A stretch of DNA of 64,000 nucleotides, taken from Neobacillus massiliamazoniensis. Its GTDB lineage: Bacteria; Bacillota; Bacilli; Bacillales; Cytobacillaceae. The stretch spans positions 434,001-498,000 of the forward strand of contig NZ_CVRB01000002.1 of the NCBI RefSeq assembly GCF_001048695.1. Reading direction: 5' to 3'. The notes beneath the pieces were generated by a model. That model did no database searches, had not been told where the DNA came from, and was given only the letters and a program-made list of their open reading frames with translations. A program made the position numbers and the translations under genes. Positions within the stretch are counted from its first letter, which is position 1; the number at the start of each line of letters is the position of its first letter. This document shows, in pieces, positions 44,370-54,101 of the stretch.

Positions 44370-45647
44370 TTACGCGATAATATCTAACAGTTTAAAACCA
44401 ATATGTGCAATATTGACCAGCATAGTTTTCTGGTTATAAAACGGGAAAGATTTGAGGCGTTCCTTTTCAAATCGATATCCACCGGCACTTCCTGTAACGA
44501 TCCATTGTGCTAATAACTTACCGAACAATGTCGAAAGAGAAGCGCCGTGACCCGTATAACCCGCTGCAAAATATGCGCCTTCTTTGGTTCTTCCGATAAC
44601 CGGGAATTGATCAATTGTAACTCCTATAAATCCACCCCAACGGTAGTCCATTTTGCTTCCCGCCAGTCTCGGCATCAATTTAATCATCGCATTGTAAACT
44701 TTTTGATACACGCCATCACCTAAATTTGGACGAATATCGCCACCTCCAAATACGATTCGATTTTCTGGTGTACGACGGAAATAGTAAAGGAAACTACTCG
44801 TATCAAAAACCATGCGATCATTAGGAATAACGGTATTCAACAATGATTCTGGAAGCTGTTCAGTTGCTATAATACGTGCTGAAATTGGCAGTACGCCTTG
44901 GTTAAGTTCATTCATTATTTTTCCAGAGTAGGCATCTGTAGCGACAATAATGTCTTTCGCAGTAACAGCACCTTTTTCTGTTAAAACTTTGACACTGTTT
45001 TGACCGTACTCAATAGATAATACTTTAGAATGCTCAAAAATTCTTGCACCGATCGATTTAGCTGCTTCTGCCAGCCCAATTGCATAATTAAGCGGCTGGA
45101 ATGAGTAACTCGAGTCATCAACTAAACAACCATGATAAATAGGGGAATCGATCTCTATATGCAATTGACTTCGATCGAGTACTCTTGATTCGTACCCGAA
45201 ATGTTTGTTTAAGTATTCACTTTCAAGTTTCAATTCTTCAAAATGCTTGGCTTTGTAGGCAACTACAATGTGACCTGTATTTCTAAAGTCACAGTTGATT
45301 TGATGCTCATCAATTATCTTTTTAACTAGTTCAATACTAATTAAGGAAAGATCGTTTAGTAGTTTTGCCTCGTCCTGACCATACTTTTTGACAAGCTCTT
45401 GCATAGTTGGTTTATAGCCTGGCAATACCATTCCGCCATTACGACCGCTAGCTCCGTATCCAACCGTTTCTTGCTCTAGGACAATGACATTTTTCCCTAA
45501 TTTTTGCAAGTGAAAAGCAGAGGAAAGACCTGTGAAACCTGCACCAATAACAACAACATCCGTCTCTTCATTTCCTTCTAAAGTTCTTCCTTTCTCGTAA
45601 CTGTTTGCAGTTGCTTTCCATAGTGAAAGAGTATCCATTCGATCCAT
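44370..45647 (-). CDS. FAD-dependent amine/amino-acid oxidase (PuuB/OrdL-like)
   Basis: A 425-residue DAO-family flavoprotein. DVVVIGAGFTGLSSAFHLQKLGKNVIVLEQ is the Rossmann FAD site, GYGASGRNGGMVLPGY the conserved second motif, and FAAGYTGHGASLSTLFGKLLAQWI the C-terminal FAD contact. It resembles gamma-glutamylputrescine oxidase. ATG 45647 sits nine bases after AAGGA. A cre-like site lies upstream. With the cupin gene and amidohydrolase it suggests catabolism of an N-substituted compound, but the substrate is unknown. Confidence 0.88.
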   Translation of the reverse strand: MDRMDTLSLWKATANSYEKGRTLEGNEETDVVVIGAGFTGLSSAFHLQKLGKNVIVLEQETVGYGASGRNGGMVLPGYKPTMQELVKKYGQDEAKLLNDLSLISIELVKKIIDEHQINCDFRNTGHIVVAYKAKHFEELKLESEYLNKHFGYESRVLDRSQLHIEIDSPIYHGCLVDDSSYSFQPLNYAIGLAEAAKSIGARIFEHSKVLSIEYGQNSVKVLTEKGAVTAKDIIVATDAYSGKIMNELNQGVLPISARIIATEQLPESLLNTVIPNDRMVFDTSSFLYYFRRTPENRIVFGGGDIRPNLGDGVYQKVYNAMIKLMPRLAGSKMDYRWGGFIGVTIDQFPVIGRTKEGAYFAAGYTGHGASLSTLFGKLLAQWIVTGSAGGYRFEKERLKSFPFYNQKTMLVNIAHIGFKLLDIIA

Positions 45648-45744
45648 CTTATCCATTCCTTCTTCTTTTTTATTTGAAAGAAAATTACTAAATTTTCATA
45701 TTACCACTCTTTATCTCCTATTATCGAATCCAACTCTTTCCTTC

Positions 45745-45758
45745 TGAAACCGTTTCCA
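45745..45758 (-). promoter_or_regulatory. cre-like site upstream of the FAD oxidase
   Basis: TGAAACCGTTTCCA matches the CcpA consensus at 13 of 14 positions, about 100 bases before the oxidase start. Confidence 0.55.
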
Positions 45759-45872
45759 AAATTAGTTTCTGTTCATTAACCGTTATAATCTCACCATTAA
45801 CAAACGCATTATTCAGTCATTCCTCATCCCATCCCCCCTTGACTTTATTACCATGATGAATCCATCAAGAAG

Positions 45873-46154
45873 TTACTCCCATTCAAAATTGTTTTTGTAC
45901 GCCTTCTTGACGTAATGCGGAATTTCCCATTTGCACGGAAGTCCTTTTGGAAAAGAAACGAGCATATTAGGTTGGATTAAATGGACTGTATCTCCAACCG
46001 TAACAAGCAGCTCTCCTTCTAAAAAATAGCAGGTTTCCTGTTCAGGAAATTCTCCTTCCGTTACACTCGGGCCGCTATCCCATACCTCCCATGTATCAAT
46101 ACCCAGACTTTTTGCTTTCTCCCAGCTCATCTGTTTGATGATGAATCCTTTCAT
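45873..46154 (-). CDS. Small cupin-domain protein (DUF861-like)
   Basis: A 93-residue single-domain cupin of the ethanolamine/ureidoglycine cupin type. WEVWDSGPSVTEGEFPEQETCYFLEGELLVTVGDTVHLIQPNMLVSFPKGLPCKWEI shows the two cupin motifs, but few metal-binding histidines are present. ATG 46154 follows GGAGG. It precedes the FAD oxidase in the same direction. A truncated interspersed repeat lies directly upstream of its ribosome site and may separate it from its original promoter. Confidence 0.8.
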   Translation of the reverse strand: MKGFIIKQMSWEKAKSLGIDTWEVWDSGPSVTEGEFPEQETCYFLEGELLVTVGDTVHLIQPNMLVSFPKGLPCKWEIPHYVKKAYKNNFEWE

Positions 46155-46164
46155 CGTACCATTC

Positions 46165-46235
46165 CTCCTAATATCCCGTATCAACGGGCTGTAAGACCGC
46201 TACCTCAAGATTGAGAGATAAGAAGATAGGTAGGG
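46165..46235. repeat. Structured interspersed repeat (truncated copy 2)
   Basis: CCCGTATCAACGGGC and CTCAAGATTGAGAGATAAG match the first half of the 40798-40951 repeat. The second half is missing or degraded. Confidence 0.6.
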
Positions 46236-46479
46236 GATCATTTACCCGATTAAGATCCTTTGTCAAAGATGAGGAGTAACCATTCGTTGCTTCCCAAAGA
46301 GACAAATTGTTCATTTTTCCAAATCCCCTCTTTCTTTTGACCATTTTCCTTTTGTATACTAAGTGTAGGATAAATATAAGATGTCCAGTTAACCTAATGG
46401 CAACCTCTTTATTTTCAGAAATTTTAAAAAATTATTGGGTATAGCCGACGTTTTTTCAGGATATGAAAGGAGTGAGCAA

Positions 46480-47718
46480 GTGCGGATCGGTACTTTTGCC
46501 AAAAAATTCGGTGTAACCATCGATACAGTTCGTTATTACATTGAACTTGGTCTTGTCATCCCAGTTAAAAAAGATGCTCAGTTTGAATTTGTGCAAACAT
46601 GTATAGATGACATGACCTTGATTACAGAATTAAAGCAATACCAATTCACCCTGAACGAAATTCTCAAAGTCCTGTCATTCAAACGGATTACCTTATTTAC
46701 AGACAATGAGGATATCGACTTTTACATCCAGACACTTCTTGAAAAAAAGCAGCAACTTTTGCAAGAAAAGGAGCAGATTGACCATTCGGTCCGTTTAATC
46801 GAGGAGAAAGTGGAAAGTTTATACAAGATATCTGTAATCGAGAATGCAACCGGTGTTCCTTTATCATTCGTATCCCGCTTTCATTGCCCTGAATGTCAAG
46901 TAACACTAAGGATTAAAGAGGCGCAAATACAAGGAGAATATCTGTTTTCCGGCAGGATGGAGTGCGGATGCGGATATATGGCGGAAATCGAGGATGGGAT
47001 TATGATAACTCCCGTTAACAATCAAGCTCCTAAAAACGAATACTATATTTATGACCGAGAGATGTTCCATGACATGACGCCGGGACTCATCAGCGTACTG
47101 GAAAAGGGAAACTTGTGGGTGTTCAAGAGAATGGCTAAGGAAAATCTAACGAATCGGGTCGTCATTCAGACCAACATAGAGACATTTGTCTTTTCACCGA
47201 AATTCGTTGCGGCACTGCAGCCAGATGTTTTCTATATATTTACAGGAAACAACCTCGAGATGCTGCACAAATTAAAAGCAAAAATCCAATACATCAACCC
47301 TCAACTTCCCGTGCTTTACATAGTAAACACTGATATGAGAATCCCGTTAAAACATCAATCCATTGATTGTGTCATCGACTGCTTATCATTCATTGAATAT
47401 TCGTTGTTCAACCATTCGTTTGCATTGGAAAAATTGCTTCCATATTTGAAGAAAAACAGTTTTATTGTTGGGTTCACCTCCTATTACGGGACACATGCCA
47501 GATCACTTGCTAACATGGTTCGTTTCTTTCCCCACTCCTTCCCTAAGAATCTGCATCAAGGGTTTGTAGAGGGAAATCTGAACGAGCACGGATGCAAAGT
47601 AACAGAAAAAGAGTATCTCGGTTTCGTAACCAATCCTGGAGAGTATATCGAGTTTCATGTAGAGAAAGAGAAATTACATTTTTCCGCCTATCTCGCAATG
47701 TGCCAATCCGTGTCTTAG
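46480..47718 (+). CDS. MerR regulator fused to a zinc ribbon and methyltransferase-like domain
   Basis: A 412-residue protein with an unusual build. Residues 1-70 are a MerR winged helix (VRIGTFAKKFGVTIDTVRYYIELGLVIPVKKDAQFEFV), and 85-130 a coiled coil (EKKQQLLQEKEQIDHSVRLIEEKVESL). Residues about 145-185 hold four Cys (FHCPECQ and MECGCGYM) as a zinc ribbon. The rest resembles a class I methyltransferase fold (MRIPLKHQSIDCVIDCLSFIEY). The usual glycine-rich SAM loop is not recognisable, so it may be a ligand sensor rather than an enzyme. GTG 46480 follows GGAG. It is divergent from the cupin/oxidase cluster, its likely target. Confidence 0.78.
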   Translation: MRIGTFAKKFGVTIDTVRYYIELGLVIPVKKDAQFEFVQTCIDDMTLITELKQYQFTLNEILKVLSFKRITLFTDNEDIDFYIQTLLEKKQQLLQEKEQIDHSVRLIEEKVESLYKISVIENATGVPLSFVSRFHCPECQVTLRIKEAQIQGEYLFSGRMECGCGYMAEIEDGIMITPVNNQAPKNEYYIYDREMFHDMTPGLISVLEKGNLWVFKRMAKENLTNRVVIQTNIETFVFSPKFVAALQPDVFYIFTGNNLEMLHKLKAKIQYINPQLPVLYIVNTDMRIPLKHQSIDCVIDCLSFIEYSLFNHSFALEKLLPYLKKNSFIVGFTSYYGTHARSLANMVRFFPHSFPKNLHQGFVEGNLNEHGCKVTEKEYLGFVTNPGEYIEFHVEKEKLHFSAYLAMCQSVS

Positions 47719-47935
47719 TCACATCAGAACAGGAGTCGATGAGCTTATACCTAATAGAAAAGTTCCTTTCTGATCAAAAATAAAGGGTAGCTGTCAGCAA
47801 TGACCTCTACCCTATCACCAATCGCTTTTTAGAATGAGACTTTATGATTTCCCCTAAAGATCCTTCGCTTCATATATTTTTATTGTGCCTAGCCATGATA
47901 ATAAAAATAAAATAGCTATTATTACACTTCCACTG

Positions 47936-48257
47936 ACACTCCCCATGCCTGAAGGCAGGGGGTTCTATTTCATACCAACTTTGGCTCTCCAAACCTAATG
48001 CGAAAAGAAAGAGGCTTGGCATCACCTTTACCTAATGAAACTTTTTAGGTCGAAACCGTTCTGACGAACTTCGTTCGTGTGGTTGGATTTCCTTCCATCT
48101 CACAGCTTATTGACCCACGGAGCGTGTCTACACCGTTGTTTATTATTTTAGACTCCAAACGTAGAAATTAATTTCCGTTCTTTCTTCATTTCTTTTAAAT
48201 CACTGACGCAAGTTTCTAACAAGGGTTTGATTTTATCCCATTCCTTGTTGGCTTCTT
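47936..48257 (-). mobile_element. Right-end region of an IS200/IS605-type element
   Basis: The subterminal hairpin CCCCCTGCC...GGCATGGGG (plus 47943-47965), followed by GAGTGTCA on the minus strand, is a typical IS200/IS605 right end. Between it and the tnpA frame lie hairpin-rich sequences (GACGAACTTCGTTCGT) without a gene. They might be a leftover omega-RNA from a lost tnpB. A 78-codon minus frame at 48148-48384 has no recognisable match. Confidence 0.6.
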
Positions 48258-48674
48258 TTAACGATAACTTATGGGACTTGGTAACGTGTTTAGCTGAAAA
48301 AGCACTACATCCAAAGTAGTTCCACCAACGGTGGAAACAAAATAACTGTTTGTCCAAAGAGAAGGAATACGGCTTTTTAGCCAAGGAAATTCTTTGCGAA
48401 GAATACGGGAAGAAACCCCTTTTAAATGGCGAACCAATTTATTGATACCAAATTGAGGGTCTACCTCGACTAGAAGGTGAACGTGGTCGGGCATGACTTC
48501 TAATTCGATAATCTCTGCTTTCACCCCATTGGCTACTTCAAAAAGAATTGATTTGAGTCTTTCATCTACTCCTTCAACTAAAACATTTCTCCGATACTTT
48601 GGACACCATACAACATGATACTTACAGGAATAAACGACATTGTTATTTGACTTGTACTTCATATAACTTTTCAT
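48258..48674 (-). pseudogene. tnpA: IS200-family TnpA transposase with altered C-terminus
   Basis: A 138-residue HUH Y1 transposase. CKYHVVWCPKYRRNVLVEGV and the HUH motif in VMPDHVHLLVEVDPQ are clear, as is LWTNSYFVSTVGG. After this the usual helix with the catalytic tyrosine (QYIENQ-like) is replaced by unrelated residues (TTLDVVLFQLNTLPSPISYR), so strand cleavage should be lost. ATG 48674 is chosen, with a TATAAT box just upstream. A neighbouring inactive IS. Confidence 0.78.
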
Positions 48675-48751
48675 AGTTAAATTATACCATACAACTAAAT
48701 CTAATAAACTACTTTTGATAAAGAATACCGCATCCACCGACCATTCATAAA

Positions 48752-48960
48752 GAAAGCCCAATATCCTATTTAAACGAAAACGGCGGCCTCCATTTTATGA
48801 AGGCCGCCCTTACTTTTTTCTTTTTATTGAATCTGAAAGCTTAGAAATCAGTTGGATTTCTGTTGTCATTTGTTCCTTTAAAAGCAATTTGGATCGTCTG
48901 GCCTTTGTAACCGTGCTGACAGTTCACTCGCCTGTACTCGGACGATCAATTTATATCGCG
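48752..48960 (-). repeat. Repeat pair with 40187-40432
   Basis: The 3' end and downstream region of the protease gene are duplicated at 40187-40432 at about 80-85 percent identity, with indels. Confidence 0.75.
48782..48808. terminator. Bidirectional terminator after the S53 protease gene
   Basis: GGCGGCCT / AGGCCGCC stem (48782-48789, 48801-48808) with T-rich flanks on both sides, between the protease stop and the tnpA gene. A duplicate is at 40216-40242. Confidence 0.75.
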
Positions 48961-50652
48961 AATTAGGTTATAGGCGTCAGGTGTACCAATACCAGTAGCC
49001 ATATCATAGCCAGATGTTGCTGGATAGTACAAGTTATTTCCAGAAGTAATATCATGATAGGCCTGATAAGTTTGTGTCGTATTAAAAGCCTTATACAAGG
49101 TTGGATTCGCTTGGCCAAGATTCCCTTTGCCATTCGCTGCTGCATATTGATTATTAAGCGCCGCGATTCCCGCCCATACCGGTGCAGCAGCCGATGTACC
49201 TCCCACTACAGTCCAGGTACCTTGGCTATAGATAGAATAACCAGTACTTGGGTCAGCATCTGCTGATACATCTGGAACCTGACGTTTTCCGTTCGAATAA
49301 CTATTTAGTACACCAGGACCTGACTGGAACGAAGGCATTGCATATATTTTGGACAAACCACCGCCCCCACCGGTCCTGTTCCTTTTGTTGCTCCAAACCA
49401 ATTCTGAGCTATAAGATGAGCTGCTGAGATTTAGGTGGGTACCTCCAACGCCTGTCACGTACGGATCATTTGCTGGACTGTCGACCTCTAAAGTAGAACC
49501 GCCGGAATCGTAGGCGCCATTGTCACCAGACGCAGCAAAAATACTTTGTCCTTGTGCAGCATATTGCTGGAAAATCGTATGTAGGCTATTCATGGTTGCA
49601 CTCGAAGAATGCTGCTCGCCTATTCCCCAGCTGACAGAGATCGATTTTGCTTTATTATCAGAGGCAATTTTTTGATAAGTATCGATTAAACCTCGATCCG
49701 TATTTGGTCCCTCATATACGACCACTTGTGCTTTTGGAGCAATCGCATTGATCACCTCAATATCCAGTTCTACTTCGACTTCACCTTGACCTGCAGCACC
49801 GCTATAACCGTCGACATATACATTCGTTGGTGCAGGACTTCCAAGGCCATAGTAACCGTTATAGGTGCTAATGTTCGAAGCTTTATACCCGTCTAGCTCC
49901 ATGACTGCTACGGTTTGACCAGCTCCTGTATAACCGGAACTTGCCAGCGGACTGATATCGTATGCCCCTTTTAATTCAACTGGTGTATACCCACCCGCTG
50001 GGCCGCTGCCAACATTCGGTTTTACAGCTGTTGAATTTGGATTTACTAGCGGGGATGGGGTACTGATTTTGGGATGTGTAAAGTGTGCTTCGTTATTTAA
50101 GCCTTCAATATTGGTGATCACCCCGGAAAATTCTGCTGGGATGCTAGGCGCAGTGTCATTTGAATAATAGATTTCCCCTTTAGAATTTTTATAGTTATTA
50201 ATTTTTATACCAAATGTATCTTCCATCTGTCCAGTTGTACCGCTAACGGTAATAAACGCATTATTGGATGAAACGTTTTGTACTTCAAAGCCTTCACTTG
50301 TTAAAAAGTTCTTAACATTGGCTAGCGTTTCATCAGTTGGCCCATATTGATTTTTGAATTCGTCTGGTGATAAATAGTGCTTGTAGTTGGGGGATGAGGG
50401 ATTGTTTAGACTAGCAATAAAATCGTCTAGTTTATCACTGTTTCTTAATTGAAGGGCAATCGTTAAGGAAGCATTTGTACTGCGACTTGTGTGACCAATC
50501 AGGTTACCGTGCTTTGCAGCCATTGGAGTTGCTTTAGTAAGCTGAACGTGGTTTGACGCTGCAGCAAAGTTTGAACCTCCAGACATGTACAACGTCAAAC
50601 TTAATAACGATGCAACAGTTGGTATCAATAGCTTTCTTTTCCCTTTTTTCAT
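48946..50652 (-). CDS. Secreted S53 serine-carboxyl protease (kumamolisin/sedolisin)
   Basis: A 568-residue pre-pro-enzyme. A signal peptide (LLIPTVASLLSLTLYMSGGSNFAAA) and a prosegment (about residues 35-195, including LRNSDKLDDFIASLNNPSSPNYKHYLSPDEF) are followed by the catalytic domain. GEVEVELDIEVINAIAP carries the Glu and Asp of the triad, SIFAASGDNGAYDSGG the oxyanion Asp, and VGGTSAAAPVWAGIAALNN the Ser. The C-terminal SGYDMATGIGTPDAYNLI is the calcium site. It works at acid pH in the family. ATG 50652 follows AGGAG; the longer frame to 50703 adds no signal features. Confidence 0.93.
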   Translation of the reverse strand: MKKGKRKLLIPTVASLLSLTLYMSGGSNFAAASNHVQLTKATPMAAKHGNLIGHTSRSTNASLTIALQLRNSDKLDDFIASLNNPSSPNYKHYLSPDEFKNQYGPTDETLANVKNFLTSEGFEVQNVSSNNAFITVSGTTGQMEDTFGIKINNYKNSKGEIYYSNDTAPSIPAEFSGVITNIEGLNNEAHFTHPKISTPSPLVNPNSTAVKPNVGSGPAGGYTPVELKGAYDISPLASSGYTGAGQTVAVMELDGYKASNISTYNGYYGLGSPAPTNVYVDGYSGAAGQGEVEVELDIEVINAIAPKAQVVVYEGPNTDRGLIDTYQKIASDNKAKSISVSWGIGEQHSSSATMNSLHTIFQQYAAQGQSIFAASGDNGAYDSGGSTLEVDSPANDPYVTGVGGTHLNLSSSSYSSELVWSNKRNRTGGGGGLSKIYAMPSFQSGPGVLNSYSNGKRQVPDVSADADPSTGYSIYSQGTWTVVGGTSAAAPVWAGIAALNNQYAAANGKGNLGQANPTLYKAFNTTQTYQAYHDITSGNNLYYPATSGYDMATGIGTPDAYNLIRDIN

Positions 50653-50831
50653 CCTTTCAACTCTCCTTTTCTTTTTATTTGGTATAAAATTCAAAATATT
50701 CAATTTTCAATTATATTTTAATAGGTAGATTATACCTAAGTATATATGCCATTTGGCACATTATTAATTAGAATTGAATGAGAAAGTAGACTGACTAACA
50801 AAATACTCCTGCAAGAATGTATTTGAAAGAA

Positions 50832-50865
50832 TTAAAAAAACAACCTACCGCCTGATAGGTTGTTT
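50832..50865 (-). terminator. Terminator of the LysM-amidase gene
   Basis: AAACAACCT / AGGTTGTTT with a run of A on plus, that is a T-run on minus. It lies about 210 bases past the amidase stop. Confidence 0.8.
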
Positions 50866-51075
50866 CTTACTGACTTTTATAGTCAAATTTAATCTATTTC
50901 TATAATACATTCTTAAGAGGATTAAATATTTACCCTACTTTTTAATTTACGGGAAGTACATGAATACTGTCTGATAGAACTGGTTAATTCGATTCAGGAC
51001 CTTTTAATTTGGATGCTAAATGGTTCGTAAAAATCCACAATAAAGACTTAATATGACCTTTAAGGGAATTTAAGT

Positions 51076-52068
51076 TCAATGCATAGATGCTGAAATTTCT
51101 TGCATTTTACGTGACACTAGAGGATAAAAATAAGTTTTTGCACTAGTAGTAGAGTTCCCCCCAAAAAATCCAGTACCAGGGCAAGTTTTAACCTCATTTT
51201 CTTTACTGTTATCTAACACTCTCTCCTTTGTTTTGTAATGCCACCAATGATGATAAGTAATACTGTCAATGGACGGTGTTAACCCGAATTTTATACAAAG
51301 TAAAGCAGTTAAATAAACAATCGTTTCCTTTTGTTCCTCAGACATTACATCATGGCCAATATCAAAGTTCCCAACATTTTCGATGGTTATCCCTACTGAA
51401 TTTGCCATAGATCCAATTGAACCTTCGGGAGCTATGTCAAGTGGTCTAGCAACGGCTATTTTCCCATCAGGAAATGTCGTGATATTTTGAGCAATATTTT
51501 TCCATCCCATTGTATTTACATGATAATTCTCCATACTCTTCAACAGTCTAAAATGATTAGAACCATCAAATGTCTTGTATGATGGTGACCACGTATGGTG
51601 TTGTTGGATTAAACATATTTTTCTAGTAAATCTGTTGTGAAATAACCAATCCCTAAATTCCTCCTTCGTCATAAGAATATACTGTCCTTGCATTGTCATT
51701 TTTTTAGGAGTAATCTTTAATATTTGCCCTATATGTATTTGCTCAGATGAAAGTCCATTTATTGTTTTTATAATATCGACTGAAGAATTATATGCTGATG
51801 AAATATCCCTAAGTGTATCCCCTGCAACAACTTCATACATCATCGGAACCCACAATTTCTGACCAACTAATAATGTATTGGATTGCAATCCATTTGTTAC
51901 TTTTAGCTCTTCTACAGAAGTATCATATTTATTTGCAAGTTCAGGTAAAGTATCACCTGATTTTACTTCATAAATATTGCTTGGGTTATTTCCAGCTGCA
52001 TGAGCAGGAGATATATGAAGTAGCATATTTAAAATCAACATAATTACAATCAGGAAAAATTTTTTCAT
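51076..52068 (-). CDS. Secreted LysM N-acetylmuramoyl-L-alanine amidase
   Basis: A 330-residue cell-wall hydrolase. A signal peptide ends at AHA (residue 24). Two LysM repeats follow ([29 protein letters not shown] and [29 protein letters not shown]), then a PGRP/Amidase_2-like domain with [30 protein letters not shown] and [10 protein letters not shown] supplying zinc His/Cys ligands. It cleaves the lactyl-amide bond in peptidoglycan. Stand-alone gene with a terminator downstream. Confidence 0.88.
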   Translation of the reverse strand: MKKFFLIVIMLILNMLLHISPAHAAGNNPSNIYEVKSGDTLPELANKYDTSVEELKVTNGLQSNTLLVGQKLWVPMMYEVVAGDTLRDISSAYNSSVDIIKTINGLSSEQIHIGQILKITPKKMTMQGQYILMTKEEFRDWLFHNRFTRKICLIQQHHTWSPSYKTFDGSNHFRLLKSMENYHVNTMGWKNIAQNITTFPDGKIAVARPLDIAPEGSIGSMANSVGITIENVGNFDIGHDVMSEEQKETIVYLTALLCIKFGLTPSIDSITYHHWWHYKTKERVLDNSKENEVKTCPGTGFFGGNSTTSAKTYFYPLVSRKMQEISASMH

Positions 52069-52240
52069 TTTTTATTTCCTTTCAAATGTAATCAATAAGC
52101 TCTGTTTTTGCATCAATGTACCTTTTTCATAAAATTTCTTTAACCATAGTTTGTAGAACTGCAAAGAGATTATGCTTTGGTGATTTGAAATTTAGTTTTT
52201 TTCGTAAATTCACTTTTCGCATAAAAGGTCACTCTTACAG

Positions 52241-52275
52241 AAAAAAGCACCTAACCATAGTTAGATGCCTTTTTA
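52241..52275. terminator. Bidirectional hairpin
   Basis: AAAAGCACCTAAC / GTTAGATGCCTTTT-type stem around CATA, with A-run before and T-run after. It lies between the amidase promoter and the TnpB element. The transcript it ends is unclear. Confidence 0.6.
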
Positions 52276-52581
52276 ATAGCTATTTTCAACAGTTAATGAG
52301 GGAAATTTATCAAAAATGAAAAACATCAAGAGTATTCAGCTTTTCTTTGATGCTTCGTTTGATGTCTTTGTGCTTACTTGTGATACGGTCACAAAATCTA
52401 CTACTATAAATAATTGTGACAATAAAAATGATTTGCACTCTTGATGACCTACCGTCCGCACACCCATTACTTTAGTGATGGGTGTGCCGGCGGTTTTTTA
52501 AGTATAATTAACAAAAAAGCGTACAAATGTTCGCGTTTGTGGTATACTATTCTTATCAATAATAATTGGAGGTGAGTCTAA

Positions 52582-53813
52582 ATGGCAAGAAGAACAACCA
52601 AACAACGAAATGAAGAATTAGCCAAAGAAGGCAAACGACTTCGCCATTATGGACTCAAACTCCGCATGAACCCTTCTAAGAATCAACGACAAGCCATCCA
52701 TCAAAACATAGGAAATGCTCGTTTTACGTTTAATTTTTATCTTTCCGAAAAAAAAGAAGTGTATCAATTAACAGAAGAAACCCTCACCTACGGTGAGTTT
52801 AAAAAGGCTTTTAATAATTTGAAAGATCATCCTTACTTTTCTTGGCTAAAAAAGTCGGATAAGTTTGCCTTAGAATGTGCCATGGAACAAGTAGAGGATG
52901 CATATAAACGCTTCTTTAGTGGTCAAAACGACTTCCCTCAATTTTCAAAAGCAAACATAAATCCAAGCAATCCTACACGACAAAAGAAACCAATGGAAAT
53001 ATTAAATTGAATATCGAAAAGGAAACTGTTCAACTTCCGAAACTAGGAAAAGTAAAGGTTCGTTTCTCCAAAAAGCATCGACAGAGGTTCCGAGAAAACG
53101 GACTAAAAGGAAAAATTAAGTCCGCTACGATTACTTACCATAGTAGTGGTCAATACTATGTCTCTTTGAAACTAGAAGAAATCGTGGATTTAGTCAATCC
53201 ATTGGATTTTCCCCTTATTCCTGACGACCAAATTATTGGTTTGGATTTAGGATTAAATCATTTTTATATTGACTCTAATGGGAAGAAAGTGGACAACCCT
53301 AGATACCTCAAGGAAAATCTACAAAAGTTAGCCAAGCTACAACGACAATTAAAAAACAAAAAAATCGGCAGTTCCAACTACAAGAAATTACAAAAGAAAA
53401 TTAGCAAACTTCACCTTCATATTGGGAACCAACGAAAAGACTTTTTGCACAAAAAATCTCGAAAACTCGTGGACGAAAACCAAGTTATTGTGTTGGAAGA
53501 TTTGAATGTAAAAGGTATGATTCGAAACAGGAAGTTGGCAAGGAGTATCGCAGATGTCGGTTGGGGAACCTTTAAAACCTTCATAACTTATAAAGCTGTG
53601 TGGGCGAATAAAACTGTCGTGTTGGTTGACCGTTTTTTCCCTTCTTCAAGACTATGTAACGGTTGTCATAAGAAAAATACGCTATTATCACTATCTGACC
53701 GTGTTTGGGTTTGCCCTCATTGCGGCACGGAACATGACAGAGACGAAAATGCGTCCAAGAATATAAAAGAAAAAGGGATACTCATATTACGGTCCCTTCC
53801 GAAAAGTGCATAA
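52582..53813 (+). pseudogene. tnpB: TnpB RNA-guided nuclease, one frameshift
   Basis: Two overlapping frames (52582-53010 and the frame open to 53813) together make a complete TnpB of about 410 residues. The N-terminal part has the HTH region YGLKLRMNPSKNQRQAIHQNIGNARFTFNFYL. The second frame has all RuvC residues (GLDLGLNHF, VLEDLNVKGM, ENASKNI with DRDE) and the zinc finger CNGCHKK...CPHCG. At 52942-52951 (TTTTCAAAAG) loss of one A would explain the shift: the other frame then reads SKHKSKQSYTTKETNGNIKL in place of KANINPSNPT. GGAGGTGA precedes the ATG. It is either dead or a sequencing error. Confidence 0.88.
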
Positions 53814-54035
53814 ATGAAGCTTTTTTTACCGTCGGAACGACGGAGTGTGCCTGTCAGCGTCTTAGACGTTGTTTATCCTTACTTGGAAGGATAATGGAGA
53901 GAATGTAAGACGTTCCGTATTGGAATGCAGTTCTCGATGAAGCAGGAATCCAACGACTAGCGTTAGGTCACAAACAGGGTTTTACGCCCGAAAGGGCGTT
54001 AAATCCTGCGACTTTAGTCGTGGGAGGTTCAATTA
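53814..54035 (+). ncRNA. Probable omega-RNA (reRNA) region
   Basis: The 220 bases between the tnpB stop and the right end contain several hairpins (ACCGTCGGAACGACGG, GTTTTACGCCCGAAAGGGCG, CGACTTTAGTCG) and no gene. In this family the RNA that guides TnpB comes from the tnpB 3' end to the right end. The guide would be the host sequence right after about 54035 (starting near TAAGTCAATGACC). Inferred by position and folding only. Confidence 0.65.
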
Positions 54036-54101
54036 AGTCAATGACCAGCCATAGTCTTCCTTTTAAAATGAAAATCAACAACGTAATACAGGAGGTATCT
54101 T

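Larger units (their letters stand above)
52446..54035 (+). mobile_element. IS605/IS1341-type TnpB element
   Basis: The left end has a strong hairpin (GCACACCCAT / ATGGGTGTGC, 52456-52489) just after TTGAT (52441-52445), the target motif known for ISDra2-like elements. The right end has CGACTTTAGTCG plus TGGGAGGTTCAA (54009-54032). There is one gene, tnpB (frameshifted), and no tnpA, so mobility would need a helper transposase. Exact ends are estimates. Confidence 0.75.

Noticed and set aside
48148..48384. A minus frame of 78 codons ending in EMKKERKLISTFGV as a TnpB or TnpA part
   Set aside because: No RuvC, zinc-finger or tyrosine motif is present, and it overlaps tnpA in another frame. Nothing supports a gene call.
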